Source: Gaiellasilicea sp963765705
GTDB lineage: Bacteria; Actinomycetota; Thermoleophilia; Gaiellales; Gaiellaceae
DNA: 64,000 nucleotides
Direction of reading: 5' to 3'
Assembly: GCA_963765705.1 (NCBI GenBank)
Contig: CAVXXJ010000001.1
Location: forward strand, 62,001 to 126,000
Each line of letters starts with the position of its first letter. Position 1 is the stretch's first letter. This document shows, one piece after another, positions 8,105-17,330 of the stretch. Below the pieces are notes generated by a model. It ran no database searches and was not told where the DNA came from. It saw only the letters and a list, made by a program, of their open reading frames with translations. A program made the position numbers and the translations under genes.

Positions 8105-8677
8105 ATGCCGGCCATGCTAGACGAGCGAACGCAGCCGACCACCCTCGAGCTCAGCAGCGCGAACGGGCATGGTTCCGGGATGAGCGCGATCCTCCGTCCC
8201 CCGGCACGGGCGCTCGACCCCCGCGTGCGCACCATGTGGGCGACGACGTTCGGGCTGGCGGCGATCGGCGTTGCCGCAGCCACCGTCGTCACGATCCTCG
8301 TCCTCGCCTCGACGGACGAGTCGACCGCAGCCTGGATCGCGGGCTGCGCCGGCTCGGTGGTGACCGTCAGCGTGCTCGCCGCGGCGGCCGTCCGGGTCAC
8401 GGCGGAGTACCGGCACTATCGCTACGAGGTGACCGATCTCGGGCTCTACGTCTCCCACGGCTGGTTGTGGCGGCGCTGGCAGATCGTCCCCCACAGCCGC
8501 GTTCAGACGGTCGACACGCTGGCCGGGCCGCTGCACCGGCTCTTCGGGCTCGTTGCGATCCACGTGACCACAGCCTCCGCGTCGGGCGGCACGACGATTC
8601 CGGGCCTCTCCGCCCCGGTCGCGGCGGAGCTGATCGAGGAGCTCGCGCGTCGGGCGGAGCTCGAGGAGGGGACCTGA
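8105..8677 (+). CDS. bacterial PH domain (YdbS-like) membrane protein
   Basis: 190 residues: two transmembrane helices (WATTFGLAAIGVAAATVVTIL and a second near residue 80), then a bPH2 domain with YRYEVTDLGLYVSHGWLWRR and RVQTVDTLAGPLHRLFGL. The motif with two Arg-Trp turns and GLVAIHVTTAS is diagnostic of the DUF304/YdbS family. Its stop overlaps the ATG of the next, larger PH protein by one base, the usual ydbS-ydbT pairing. Proposed roles in related bacteria involve envelope homeostasis; the exact function is not established. Confidence 0.85.
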   Translation: MPAMLDERTQPTTLELSSANGHGSGMSAILRPPARALDPRVRTMWATTFGLAAIGVAAATVVTILVLASTDESTAAWIAGCAGSVVTVSVLAAAAVRVTAEYRHYRYEVTDLGLYVSHGWLWRRWQIVPHSRVQTVDTLAGPLHRLFGLVAIHVTTASASGGTTIPGLSAPVAAELIEELARRAELEEGT

Positions 8678-10152
8678 TGACCGTGGAGCCTCGCGACCGG
8701 CCGGTGCTGGAGGGCCGGCTCCACCCCCTGGCGCTGCTCGTGATCGCGCGGCGCTTCATCGGAGCGAGTCTCATCCCACTCGGCGCGTTGCTGCTCTCGC
8801 TCGGGACGAAGATCCTCGTCCCGCTGCTCCTCGCGGCGCTCCTGCTGGGCGTCCCGCTCGCCGTGCTGTCCTGGTGGCGGTTCCGCTATCTCGTCGTCGG
8901 AGGGCGGCTGGAGCTGCGCTCGGGTGTCGTCAGCCGGAACGTGCGCACGATCCCGCTCGATCGGATTCGCGGCGTCGACGTGACGGCGCCCTTCGTGCAC
9001 CGGCTGCTCGGCCTCGTCAAGGTCGAGGTGGAGGCCGCGGCCGGCGGCGGCTCGAAGGCGGAGCTGGCCCTCGCGGCCGTGTCGCGCGCCCAGGCGGACA
9101 CGTTGCGGGCCGTGCTGCTCGGAGCCGGCGCCGCCGCGGAGACGGGTCCCGCGATCCTTCATCGCACCGGACCGGGCGTCCTGGCGCTCGGCGGGGTCAC
9201 GAGCCTGCGCTACCTGCTCGCCCCGCTGGCGATCGTCGGCGTCGCCTACAACCTCCTCGACGAGCTGCCAGGCGCGCTCGTCGAGCGCGCCGAGGATGCC
9301 GCGAGCGGCCTGCTCCCCACCCATCCGCTCGGCATCGCGGCGTTCGCGGCGGGCGTCATCCTCTTCGTTCTCGTCGTCGGCGCGGCGGGGTCGCTGCTCG
9401 TCGACTGGAACTTCACCCTCACCGACGACGGAGAGCGGCTCACGGCCTCGCGCGGCCTGCTCACGCGGCGCGTGGTCACGATCGACCGCGAGCGGCTGCG
9501 CGGCGCGGACGTACGCGACACGCCGCTGCGGCGGCTGCTCCGCCTCGTCTCCGTCACCGCAATCGTCGCCGGGCTTCGCGGCCGCACCGGCGGCACCACG
9601 CTCGCTCCCGTTCTCTATGCAGACAACACCGCAGAGCTACTGCGGATCGTCGACCCTGGCGCACCCGACCCGAGGACGCCGCTCTCGCAGCATCCGAAGG
9701 CGGCACGACGCCGTCGTCTCGAGCGGGCGGTCGCGCTCCCGTTGCTGGCAGTGCTGACGGCGGCGGCGCTCCGCGCGCCTTGGGTCGTCGCCGGAGCCCT
9801 CGTCGTCGTCGGGATCGCCGTCGTGCTCGCGCTCGACCGCTACCGCCAGCTCGGCCACGGCTTCGACGGCCGGCGGCTCGTGCTGCGCGGCGGCAGCCTG
9901 CTCCGCCGCTGGTCGGAGGTCGATCCGGCCGGCGTCGTCGCCTACGAGCTGCGCAGCTCACCCGGACAGCGGCGCGCCGGTCTCTGCACGCTGGTCGTCC
10001 ATCTGGGCCAGGGCGCGGGGTCGCGCCGCGCTCTGGACGCAGGCAACGACCAGGCCGCGCGACTGCTCGCGGGCCTCCACCCCACGTTGCTCGCGCCGCT
10101 GCTGAGCGCGAATCAGGTCGAGCGGGCGAGCTCCTCCATGTCCGCCGAGTAG
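8677..10152 (+). CDS. bacterial PH domain (YdbT-like) membrane protein, multiple bPH2 domains
   Basis: 491 residues from ATG 8677. There are three bPH2-like units: YLVVGGRLELRSGVVSRNVRTI with IPLDRIRGVDVT; a second with FTLTDDGERLTASRGLLTRR and RLRGADVRDTPLRRLLRL; a third with GFDGRRLVLRGGSLLRRW. They are separated by transmembrane helix pairs. This is the larger partner of the YdbS-like protein and is translationally coupled to it. Its last 40 bp overlap the convergent aldolase gene if that gene is read in its corrected frame. Confidence 0.85.
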   Translation: MTVEPRDRPVLEGRLHPLALLVIARRFIGASLIPLGALLLSLGTKILVPLLLAALLLGVPLAVLSWWRFRYLVVGGRLELRSGVVSRNVRTIPLDRIRGVDVTAPFVHRLLGLVKVEVEAAAGGGSKAELALAAVSRAQADTLRAVLLGAGAAAETGPAILHRTGPGVLALGGVTSLRYLLAPLAIVGVAYNLLDELPGALVERAEDAASGLLPTHPLGIAAFAAGVILFVLVVGAAGSLLVDWNFTLTDDGERLTASRGLLTRRVVTIDRERLRGADVRDTPLRRLLRLVSVTAIVAGLRGRTGGTTLAPVLYADNTAELLRIVDPGAPDPRTPLSQHPKAARRRRLERAVALPLLAVLTAAALRAPWVVAGALVVVGIAVVLALDRYRQLGHGFDGRRLVLRGGSLLRRWSEVDPAGVVAYELRSSPGQRRAGLCTLVVHLGQGAGSRRALDAGNDQAARLLAGLHPTLLAPLLSANQVERASSSMSAE

Positions 10153-11141
10153 CGGCCCGCCGACCGCAGCGCTGTTGTTGCGCGCCCGGAGGGCGAGGAA
10201 CGACTGGCCGGCCTCGACGTTGTCCGCCGATCCGCCCCACGCCGCCAGCGCCGGCGCCTGGAGCGCGCGGCCGTACGAGAACGAGAGCACCCACGGCTGC
10301 GGGCCGCGCGAGTTGATCGCGTTCAGGTTCTCGCTCGCCTGCTCGTCGGACTGGCCGCCCGAGAGGAAGACGATCCCGGGCACCGCCGCGGGAACGGTCT
10401 CGCGGAAGCACCTGAGCGTCCAGTCGGCGACCTCGTCGGCGCTCGCCTGCGTCGAGCAGCCCTTGCCCGAGATGACCATGTTCGGCTTCAGCAGGATTCC
10501 CTCGAGGTCGACGCGCTGGTGGTAGAGCTCGTCGAAGACCTTGTGCAGCGTCCGCTTGGTCGCGCGGTAGCACGTCTCGATGTCGTTGTCCGCGTCCATC
10601 AGCACCTCGGGCTCGACGATCGGCACGATCCCCTGCTCCTGGCAGAGCGCCGCGTACCGGGCGAGCGCGTGCGCGTTCGCCTCGATGCAGTAGGCCGTCG
10701 GGATGCCGTCGCCGATCGTGATCACGGCGCGCCACTTGGCGAAGCGGGCGCCGAGCCCGCGGTACTCCTCCAGCCGCTCGCGCAGCCCGTCGAGGCCCTC
10801 GGTCACCTTCTCGCCGGGCGCGCCGGCCAGGTCCTTGGCGCCGAGATCGACCTTGATCCCGGGAATGATCCCCTTGTCGGCCAGGTACTTCGCGAACGGG
10901 GTGCCGTCGGCCGCGGACTGGCGCAGCGTCTCGTCGTAGAGGATGACGCCGCTGACGTGCTCCTCCAGCCCCGGCGTCGTGAAGAGCATGTCGCGGTAGG
11001 CGCGCCGGTTCTCCTCGGTCGACTCGAGGCCGATCGAGTCGAACCGCTTCTCGATCGTCCCCGAGCTCTCGTCGGCGGCGAGGATCCCCTTGTCGTCGGC
11101 GACAAGCGCCAACGCCGTCTCGTGCAGCTCATCGCGGCCAT
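10113..11141 (-). CDS. class I fructose-bisphosphate aldolase (two probable frameshifts)
   Basis: Cleaves fructose-1,6-bisphosphate to DHAP and glyceraldehyde-3-phosphate via a Schiff-base lysine. Class I signatures include ADDKGILAADESSGTIEKRF, IVPIVEPEVLMDAD, GILLKPNMVISGKGC (Lys region) and FLSGGQSDEQA. The open frame is fused to the upstream glpX without a stop, but a better start is ATG 11141, which has a perfect AAAGGAG six bases upstream. Adding one base at the GCCGCGATGAG junction gives MAADELHETALAL, the expected N-terminus. Near 10158 removing one base gives GGRYSADMEELARST then TGA at 10113, replacing an unlikely 60-residue tail. No fba symbol is given because naming varies between class I types. 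Confidence 0.85.
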
Positions 11142-12126
11142 CGCGGTCTCCTTTCATCAGTCGTCTGACCTTCTCGGAAGGGTGGTAGGCAGCGATCCTA
11201 CGGACAGTGCCCGAGCGGGAGCGCATCACGATCGACTCGGTCTCGACGCCGGCGCCGCTGACGCGCACGCCGCGGAGGAAGACGCCGCTCGTGACGCCGG
11301 TCGCGGCGACGAAGACGTCCTCGCCGGAGACGAGGTCGTCGGTGGTCAGAACCCGGTCGATGTCGTAGCCGGAGTCGATCAGCTTCTGGCGCTCCTCGTC
11401 GTTGCGCGGCCAGAGCTTGCCCTGGATCGCGCCGCGCAGGCACTTGATCGCCGCGGCGGAGATGACGCCCTCCGGCGTGCCGCCGATCCCCATCAGCATG
11501 TCGACGCCGACGAAGGCCTGCGCCGCTGCGATCGAGGGGGCGACGTCGCCGTCGCGGATCAGGTTGACGCGCGCGCCGGACTGGCGCAGCTCGCCGATCA
11601 GCTCGTCGTGGCGGTCGCGCTCGAGGACGACGACGGTCACCTCGGTGACGTCGAGCCCCTTCGCCTTCGCGACCGCGCGCACGTTCTCGGTCGGGCTCGC
11701 GTTGATGTCGATCGCATCCGCGGCCTCGTGCCCGACCGCGATCTTGTCCATGTAGAAGGCGGCGCCGGGATCGAACATCGTCCCGCGCTCGGCGACGGCG
11801 ATCACAGCGATCGCGTTCGGCTGGCCGAGCGCCGTCAGCCGCGTGCCCTCGAGCGGGTCGACGGCGACGTCGACCGCGGGGCCGCTGCCGTCGCCGACCG
11901 CCTCGCCGTTGAAGAGCATCGGCGCCTCGTCCTTCTCCCCCTCGCCGATCACGACGGTGCCGTTCATGCTCACCGTGTCGAGCATCAGGCGCATCGCGTC
12001 GACGGCGGCCTGGTCGGCCTCCTCCTTCTCGCCCCGGCCGACCCAGCCGGACGCGGCAAGCGCCGCCGCTTCGGTGACGCGGACGAGCTCGAGGGCGAGG
12101 TTGCGGTCGGGGGCCGGGGCGCTCAA
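11129..12126 (-). CDS. glpX: class II fructose-1,6-bisphosphatase (GlpX)
   Basis: Hydrolyses fructose-1,6-bisphosphate to fructose-6-phosphate in gluconeogenesis. About 330 residues with GlpX motifs WVGRGEKEEADQAAVDAM, VVIGEGEKDEAPMLF, DVAVDPLEGTRL and MGIGGTPEGVISAAAI, covering the metal and phosphate ligands. As sequenced, the frame runs straight into the aldolase. If the missing base at the aldolase start is restored, GlpX ends at a TGA near 11129, overlapping the aldolase ATG by about a dozen bases. The pairing with aldolase makes a two-step gluconeogenic unit. Confidence 0.9.
11148..11154 (-). promoter_or_regulatory. ribosome-binding site for the aldolase inside the glpX-aldolase ORF
   Basis: AAAGGAG on the minus strand, six bases before ATG 11141. 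It lies inside what would be coding sequence if glpX and the aldolase were truly fused. A consensus site at exactly the right distance from an ATG that matches the aldolase family N-terminus argues for two separate cistrons. Confidence 0.6.
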
Positions 12127-12142
12127 TGCGCCGCGAACTCTA

Positions 12143-13084
12143 TTAGGGCGTGCCGGTCGCCGACTTGAGGAAGGTCGACGGGTCGAGCAGGTTGCCCTGG
12201 CCGGCCGGTAGGAAGACGATCTGCGGCGGCGCCTCCTTGAGGATCTGCAGCGCCTCGAACTGGAGGTTGCGGTCGGTCAGCGAGCTCGCCCGGAGCCGCT
12301 GCGCCTGCGCCTGGCCGCGTGCGCGCTCGATCTCCTGCTGGGCCTCGGCCTTCGACTGCTCGACCTTCTGGCGCGCGGCGAGCGCGTCCTGCGTCGCCAC
12401 CTGCTTGCGCTCGATCGCCTCGGTGAACTCCTGCGGGAAGTCGAGGTCGTTGATCAGGAAGTCGACGACGTCGATCGAGAAGCCGGCGAGCTGGCGGTCG
12501 AGCTCGTTCTGGACCGCTCGGCGGATCTGCTCGCGATTCGGCGCGACGGAGACGCTCTTGAACTTGACCGTCTCGTTCTTGAAGACCTGGAAGACGCGTG
12601 GGGCGACGACCTTGTCGAAGTAGGTCGAGCCGACGTCCGTGTAGAGCTCCTGGACGGCCTTGTCGCTGACGCGGTAGTTGAGCGTGACGACGGCGTAGAC
12701 CGGCTGCGTCTCCTCGCTGATCGCCGGGCCGCTCGAGATCGTGCCCTCGCTCGCGCCGGTGCGCTCGTCCATCTGGAACCGCTGGCTCTCGACCTGCGTC
12801 GAGACCTCCTCGGCGCTCTGCCAGGGGGCGATCGTCTGGAAGCCGTCGCCGCGCTGGCCGACGATCTCGCCGAACTGGCGCACGACGAGCACGTGGCCCG
12901 CGTTGACCGAGTGGAAGGAGCGGAACGCGCCCCAGCCGCCGACGACGACGATCACCGCGAGCGCCGACGCCAGGATCCACGCGGTACCCTCGTCGCGCTT
13001 GCCCTGGCGGCGAAGCCCGATGCCGTTCAGCACCGACATGACAGCGACGATCAGGACGATCGTCGAGATGATCAGATAGCTCAC
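12143..13084 (-). CDS. SPFH/Band 7 (prohibitin/stomatin-like) membrane protein
   Basis: 313 residues. Two N-terminal transmembrane helices (residues 3-20 and 35-55) precede a Band 7 domain: FHSVNAGHVLVVRQFGEIVG, VYAVVTLNYRVSDKAVQELY, and the helical coiled-coil tail EQSKAEAQQEIERARGQAQA. SPFH proteins form large membrane rings that scaffold proteases or lipid domains. The GTG start overlaps the stop of a 52-residue membrane protein by 4 nt, so the two are coupled. No partner protease is present nearby. Confidence 0.88.
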   Translation of the reverse strand: MSYLIISTIVLIVAVMSVLNGIGLRRQGKRDEGTAWILASALAVIVVVGGWGAFRSFHSVNAGHVLVVRQFGEIVGQRGDGFQTIAPWQSAEEVSTQVESQRFQMDERTGASEGTISSGPAISEETQPVYAVVTLNYRVSDKAVQELYTDVGSTYFDKVVAPRVFQVFKNETVKFKSVSVAPNREQIRRAVQNELDRQLAGFSIDVVDFLINDLDFPQEFTEAIERKQVATQDALAARQKVEQSKAEAQQEIERARGQAQAQRLRASSLTDRNLQFEALQILKEAPPQIVFLPAGQGNLLDPSTFLKSATGTP

Positions 13085-13239
13085 TCTGGCGGAGAGATTT
13101 CGCGCCGGTGCTCCGATTCCTGCCGCGACTGCTCCTTCGCCCGCCGTCCCTGGCGGACGTTCGCGATCGCCCGGGCGAGGAACGCGGTGATCGCGATCGA
13201 GCTGGCCACGATCCCGAGGATGATCTCGACCTTGATCAT
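13081..13239 (-). CDS. small single-pass membrane protein
   Basis: A 52-residue ORF from ATG 13239. It begins MIKVEIILGIVASSIAITAF, a single membrane helix, followed by a basic and polar cytoplasmic tail (RQGRRAKEQSRQESEHRREI). It sits 2 bp downstream of argS and overlaps the SPFH start by GTGA. The topology, start position and coupling support it as a real small gene, possibly a partner of the SPFH protein. Family unknown. Confidence 0.6.
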   Translation of the reverse strand: MIKVEIILGIVASSIAITAFLARAIANVRQGRRAKEQSRQESEHRREISPPE

Positions 13240-13241
13240 GG

Positions 13242-14768
13242 CTACATCGTGTCCGGTGCCTCGACGCCGATCAAGTCGAGCGCGCGGGCGATCACGGATT
13301 TCGTCGCGGTGACGAGGCCGAGGCGGAACGACTCAGCCTCGGAGCCGAGCACCTTGTGGTGGTGGTAGAAGCGGTGGAAGTCGTCGGCGACGCGGATCGC
13401 GTAGGTCGGGATCGCGTGCGGGCCGCGCCGCTCGGTCGCCTCGGCGACGACCGTCGGGAACTCGGCGAGCCGCTTGATCAGGTCGCGCTCCTCGGCGGCG
13501 AGCTCGGCCGGCGGCTCGGCGGACGGGGCGGCGCCCTCCGGCATTGCGCAGGATCCCCGCGATCCGGGCGTGCGCGTACTGGACGTAGTAGACGGGATTC
13601 GAGGCGCTCTTCTCGGCGGCGAGGTCGACGTCGATCTCGATCGTCTGGTCCGGCCCGCGCGAGACGAGATACCAGCGCGCGGCGTCGACTCCCACCTCGT
13701 CGATGAAGTCGTCGAGGAAGACGACGTCGCCGCGCCGCTTCGACATCTTCGCCTGCTCGCCGCCCTTCGTCAGGTGCACGAGCTGGTAGAGCAGGACCTC
13801 GACCCGCTCCGGGTCGTAGTCGAGCATGCGCGCGACCGCCGCGTACCAGTTGCGCGTCCCGTGGTGATCGGCGCCGAGCACATAGATGGCGCGGTCGAGC
13901 CCCCGATCGAGCTTGTCGGCGAGATAGACGACGTCGGCGGCCCGGTAGGTCGGCGTTCCGCCCTCGGACCGGACCAGCACGCGGTCGTCGTCGTCCCCGT
14001 GCGCGGACGAGCGCGCCCAGACGGCGCCGTCCTTCTCGTACGTGTCGAGACGCGGCAGGAACTCGGGGAGCCGCTTGCTCCAGCTCGCTCTGCTTCGCCC
14101 AGGAGTCGAAGTGGATCCGGAACCGGAGCATCGAGAACTCGATCTGGCCCAGCATCGCCGGCACCGGGTCCTCCGGCAGCTTCGCGAGCTCGGCGACGTA
14201 GTCGCCCTGGTAGCCGTCCTCGGGCGGCTCCTCCCCGCGCCGCCGCGCCTCGACCGAGGCGCGGAACTTCTCCATCTGCGCGCCGGCGTCGTTGTAGTAG
14301 TACTCGCGCTCGACCTCGTGGCCGGCGAACTCGAGCAGGCGCGCGACCGAGTCGCCGTAGGCGCCGTTCCGTCGCAGCCGCCACCGTGATCGGGCCGGTC
14401 GGGTTCGCGGAGACCATCTCCACCTGCACGCGCTCCTTCGCCGCCGCCGAGCCGCTGCCGTAGGCGTCGCCGGCGGCCAGGATCTCGGCGAGCGCGTCGC
14501 GATACCAGGCCGGCGTCAGCCAGAGGTTGACGAAGCCGGGGCCGGCGATCTCGGCCCGCTCGACGTCCGCGAGCTCGCTCGCCTGCTCGACGAGCTGCTC
14601 GGCGATCTCCCGCGGCGGCTGCTTGCGGACGCCCGCCAGGCGCATCGCGATGTTCGTCGCGTAGTCGCCGTGCTCCGCGTCACCCGGTCGCTCGAGCACG
14701 ACCTCGGCGCCCGCCGACTCGCCGAGCGCCGTCTCGAGCCGCTCGATCGCCTGTGCTACCGCCCTCAT
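13242..14768 (-). CDS. argS: arginyl-tRNA synthetase, broken by three single-base shifts
   Basis: Charges tRNA-Arg. ATG 14768 opens the Arg-tRNA-synthetase N-terminal domain and the catalytic entry EMVSANPTGPITVAAA. The gene then changes frame near 14375, 14070 and 13548. Recognisable pieces resume each time: MEKFRASVEARRRGEEPPED, then LVRSEGGTPTYRAADVVYLA with AKMSKRRGDVVFLDDF (KMSKS-type loop) and DQTIEIDVDLAAEKSASNPV, then the anticodon-binding end AEFPTVVAEATERRGPHAI. Each shift fits one extra base (extra A, extra A, extra C). An essential enzyme is unlikely to be dead, so sequencing error is favoured. Confidence 0.9.
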
Positions 14769-14785
14769 CGCGTTATCGTACGGGC

Positions 14786-15089
14786 GTGGAGCGACCCGGG
14801 CCAGGAGCGTCAGCTCAACATCCAGATCGACGAGAAGCACCTGGCCGGCTCGTACGCGAACTTCGCCAACATCTCGTTCTCCGAGTACGAGTTCACGCTC
14901 ACCTTCGCCCGCATCGACCACGAGGTCCAGGAAGGCGACATCCCCGGGGTCGTCGTGGCCCGCGTGAACATGTCGACGAAGTTCGCGAAGGAGCTGCTCG
15001 ACGCGATGCAGGACTCGTGGTCGAAGTTCGCGACCGTGCGCGGAATCCAGAACCTCCCCGAAGCGCCGCCCCGCGAGAACGAGAACTAA
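14786..15089 (+). CDS. DUF3467 family protein
   Basis: About 100 residues: RQLNIQIDEKHLAGSYANFA, ISFSEYEFTLTFARID and VVARVNMSTKFAKELLDAM match the small DUF3467 family of unknown function. No canonical start exists in the main frame. GTG 14786 followed by GAGCGACCC gives the expected start (MSDPGQERQLN) if one G is removed from the GG, a probable one-base insertion. It is divergent from argS, with only 17 bp between the two starts. Confidence 0.75.
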
Positions 15090-15096
15090 GAGCTTC

Positions 15097-15825
15097 GTGC
15101 GAATCGCGGTTCTCTCGGACGTCCATTCGAACCTGCACGCGCTCCAGGCGGTGCTCGCAGAGGTCGACGCCGGCGAATTCGACGAGCTCTGGTGCCTCGG
15201 CGACGTCGTCGGCTACGGGCCGCGGCCGAACGAGTGCGCAGACCTGCTGCGCGAGCGTGCGACGGTCTGCCTGGCCGGAAACCATGACCTCGTCGTCCTC
15301 GGGAAGATCCCGATGGTGGCGTTCGCCGACGACGCCGGGATCGCGGCGCGCTGGACGCAGACCGTCCTGGACGCGGCCGCGCGCGCGTTCCTCGAGACGC
15401 TCGAGCCGCTGACGACGCGCCCGGGCGCGCAGCTCTTCCACGGCAGCCCCCGCGATCCGGTCTGGGACTACGTGCTCTCCGAGGACGCCGCCCGGCACAC
15501 GTTCGCGGCGACCACGGAGCCACTCGTGCTCGTCGGCCACAGCCATGTCGCGCTCGAGCTCTCGAGCGACGGGCTCGGGCTCCACGGCGGCAAGGCGGAC
15601 GCCGGGCTCCGGCTCGACCTGAGCGGTCCGCGCCGCCTGCTCAACCCCGGCTCGGTCGGCCAGCCGCGTGACGGCGACCCGCGCGCCGCGTGGCTCGAGA
15701 TTGACAACACCGCAGGGTGGGCAACCTTCCGCCGTACCGCATATCCGGTCGAGCTGACGCAGAGCGAGATGCACGAGCGGGATCTTCCGAAGATCCTCGC
15801 CGAGCGGCTCGAGCACGGCGTCTAG
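15097..15825 (+). CDS. metallophosphoesterase (YfcE/DR1281-type calcineurin fold)
   Basis: 242 residues with every metal-ligand motif of the calcineurin-like fold: IAVLSDVHSNLHAL, LWCLGDVVGYGPRPNEC, CLAGNHDLVV, LVLVGHSHVAL, and the closing NPGSVGQPRDGDPRA. It hydrolyses phosphoesters or phosphodiesters using a two-metal centre; the physiological substrate is unknown. The start GTG 15097 lies 7 bp after the DUF3467 stop, suggesting co-transcription. Confidence 0.9.
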   Translation: MRIAVLSDVHSNLHALQAVLAEVDAGEFDELWCLGDVVGYGPRPNECADLLRERATVCLAGNHDLVVLGKIPMVAFADDAGIAARWTQTVLDAAARAFLETLEPLTTRPGAQLFHGSPRDPVWDYVLSEDAARHTFAATTEPLVLVGHSHVALELSSDGLGLHGGKADAGLRLDLSGPRRLLNPGSVGQPRDGDPRAAWLEIDNTAGWATFRRTAYPVELTQSEMHERDLPKILAERLEHGV

Positions 15826-15851
15826 CCGGCCACGAGCAAAAAGGGGTCCAC

Positions 15852-16340
15852 ATGGCAGAGCTGACGAACCTGGAGACGAAGCTCGGCGAGGTGATCGGCC
15901 TCGCGATGGCCGCGCAGGTCGCGACCGAGCGAGTCGAGAAGCTGACGAGCGACCGTAAGCTCGTCTCCGCGCTGAAGACGATGCGCAAGGAGGCCGCTCA
16001 GGCGGAGAAGGACGGGACCGCGGTCGCGGCCTCGCTCAACGGCAAGAAGAGCAAGATCCTCACCGAGGCGAGGTCGGTGAAGACCAAGGGTGCGACGATG
16101 ATGAAGACGTACCTCGAACGCGGCTCGGACGACCTGGACGGCTTCGAGTTCCTGACGATGGCGGAGGCCGGAGAGGTCGGCCACTGGTCGGTGCTCAAGG
16201 AGCTGAACAAGCAGGCGAAGCACCCGGGAGTGCAGAAGCTCGTCAGCACGCACCTGCCGATCCAGCAGCGCCACCTGAAGGATGTGATGGCCGCCAGCCT
16301 GGGGCTCGCGGCCAAGGAAGACGCGAACGCTGAGGCGTAG
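15852..16340 (+). CDS. hypothetical helical protein (ferritin-like?)
   Basis: 162 residues from ATG 15852 with AAAAAGGGG upstream. Almost entirely alpha-helical and Lys-rich (TNLETKLGEVIGLAMAAQVA, MTMAEAGEVGHWSVLKELNK, STHLPIQQRHLKDVMAASLG). The spacing of Glu/His in EAGEVGHWSVL and HLPIQQRHLKD recalls four-helix ferritin-like proteins, but the canonical ExxH pairs are not clear. It could be a chaperone-like or DUF892-like protein. It lies 26 bp downstream of the phosphoesterase on the same strand. Confidence 0.6.
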   Translation: MAELTNLETKLGEVIGLAMAAQVATERVEKLTSDRKLVSALKTMRKEAAQAEKDGTAVAASLNGKKSKILTEARSVKTKGATMMKTYLERGSDDLDGFEFLTMAEAGEVGHWSVLKELNKQAKHPGVQKLVSTHLPIQQRHLKDVMAASLGLAAKEDANAEA

Positions 16341-16356
16341 TGCGACGCTCGCGCTC

Positions 16357-16689
16357 ATGCTCGCGCTCCTCGCCGGCTGCGGCGGGGAGCGCGAGCCGGC
16401 GCCTCGGCTTCCGCTCGGCCTCGCGGCCGATCTCGCACTGAGCACCGACGCGATCGGCGACCGGCTCGACGCGGGCGACCCGTGCGGCGCGAAGAGCGTG
16501 TCGTTCCAGCTGCAGTCGGATGCGATCGCGGCGGTCAACGCACGCCGCGTACCGCAGGACTTGCAGGAAGAGCTGCTGTCGAGGGTGACGGCGCTCGTCG
16601 AGTCGATCGTGTGCCCGTCCGGCAACCGCGAGCAGACGTCCGACGACGCGCGCGAGCTCGCCGCCTGGTTACGCGAGAACGCGGGCTAG
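16357..16689 (+). CDS. small lipoprotein, start uncertain
   Basis: About 110 residues. ATG 16357 gives MLALLAGCGG, a lipobox (LAGC) with almost no n-region, so the true start is probably upstream. GTG 16340 would supply a basic start if one base is missing, and CTG 16330 is in frame. The mature part has a Cys pair (DPCGAKSVSF, SIVCPSG) likely disulfide-bonded outside the cytoplasm. Its stop shares CTAG with the convergent sigma-factor gene. Function unknown. Confidence 0.6.
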   Translation: MLALLAGCGGEREPAPRLPLGLAADLALSTDAIGDRLDAGDPCGAKSVSFQLQSDAIAAVNARRVPQDLQEELLSRVTALVESIVCPSGNREQTSDDARELAAWLRENAG

Positions 16690-17321
16690 ATGACGGCGGG
16701 TTCCGCGGGCTGCTCGCCCGTGGTCGCGAAGGTGATGCCCTCGCGGCCGAGCGCGAGCTGGACTTCCTCGCGCGCCTTGTAGATCCGCCACTTGACGGTG
16801 GCGAGCGTGACCTCGAGCGAGTCGGCGATCTCCGTGTAGGAGAGCCCGACGACGTCGCGCAGGAGGAGCGCCATCTTCAGGTCGGTGCTCAGCTGCTCGA
16901 CCGCGCGCCAGACGGCGTCGATCGCCTCGATCCGCTCGAACGGCGCGTCGACGACCTCGAGCGGCGGGATGTCCTCGAGGTTCACGACCGCCCGCGGCCG
17001 GCGCTCGAGGGCGCGCAGCTCGTCGAGCACGCGGTTCTTGGTCACCTGGAAGAGCCAGGTCGTGAACCGGCAGCGGAGCGAGAAGTTCGGCAGGCCCTGG
17101 TAGACGCGGAGGAAGACCTCTTGCGTCAGGTCCTCCGCGAGCGAGCGATCGCCGACGAGCCGGAGCACGTAGTTGTAGACGGGAAGCTCGTACGCACGGA
17201 CGATGAGCGAGAAAGCTCGCTCATCTCCTCGCTGGGCCTTCCGCAGGACGCCGAGATCAGGCTGTGGCAGCGACAAGTGGGCGGGAGTATAGCGCCGAGA
17301 TTTCAAAATGGAAGGGCGCAC
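16686..17321 (-). CDS. ECF-type RNA polymerase sigma factor
   Basis: 211 residues with both core regions: region 2 (DERAFSLIVRAYELPVYNYV, LAEDLTQEVFLRVYQGL, FTTWLFQVTKNRVLDEL) and region 4 (LSTDLKMALLLRDVVGLSYT, then the HTH DSLEVTLATVKWRIYKAREE). Such factors redirect RNA polymerase in response to envelope or stress signals. No anti-sigma gene adjoins it. It lies 9 bp downstream of gpmI on the same strand and may be read from the glycolytic transcript. The start GTG 17321 is tentative because the first 20 residues are poorly conserved-looking. Confidence 0.88.
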   Translation of the reverse strand: MRPSILKSRRYTPAHLSLPQPDLGVLRKAQRGDERAFSLIVRAYELPVYNYVLRLVGDRSLAEDLTQEVFLRVYQGLPNFSLRCRFTTWLFQVTKNRVLDELRALERRPRAVVNLEDIPPLEVVDAPFERIEAIDAVWRAVEQLSTDLKMALLLRDVVGLSYTEIADSLEVTLATVKWRIYKAREEVQLALGREGITFATTGEQPAEPAVI

Positions 17322-17330
17322 TTTGGCTGT

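Noticed and set aside
10519..12168. Long + strand ORF of about 550 codons opposite glpX and aldolase
   Set aside because: It is the antisense shadow of a highly conserved gene pair. Its product is Asp/Arg/Ala-rich with no fold or motif, as expected when GC-rich coding DNA is read on the other strand.
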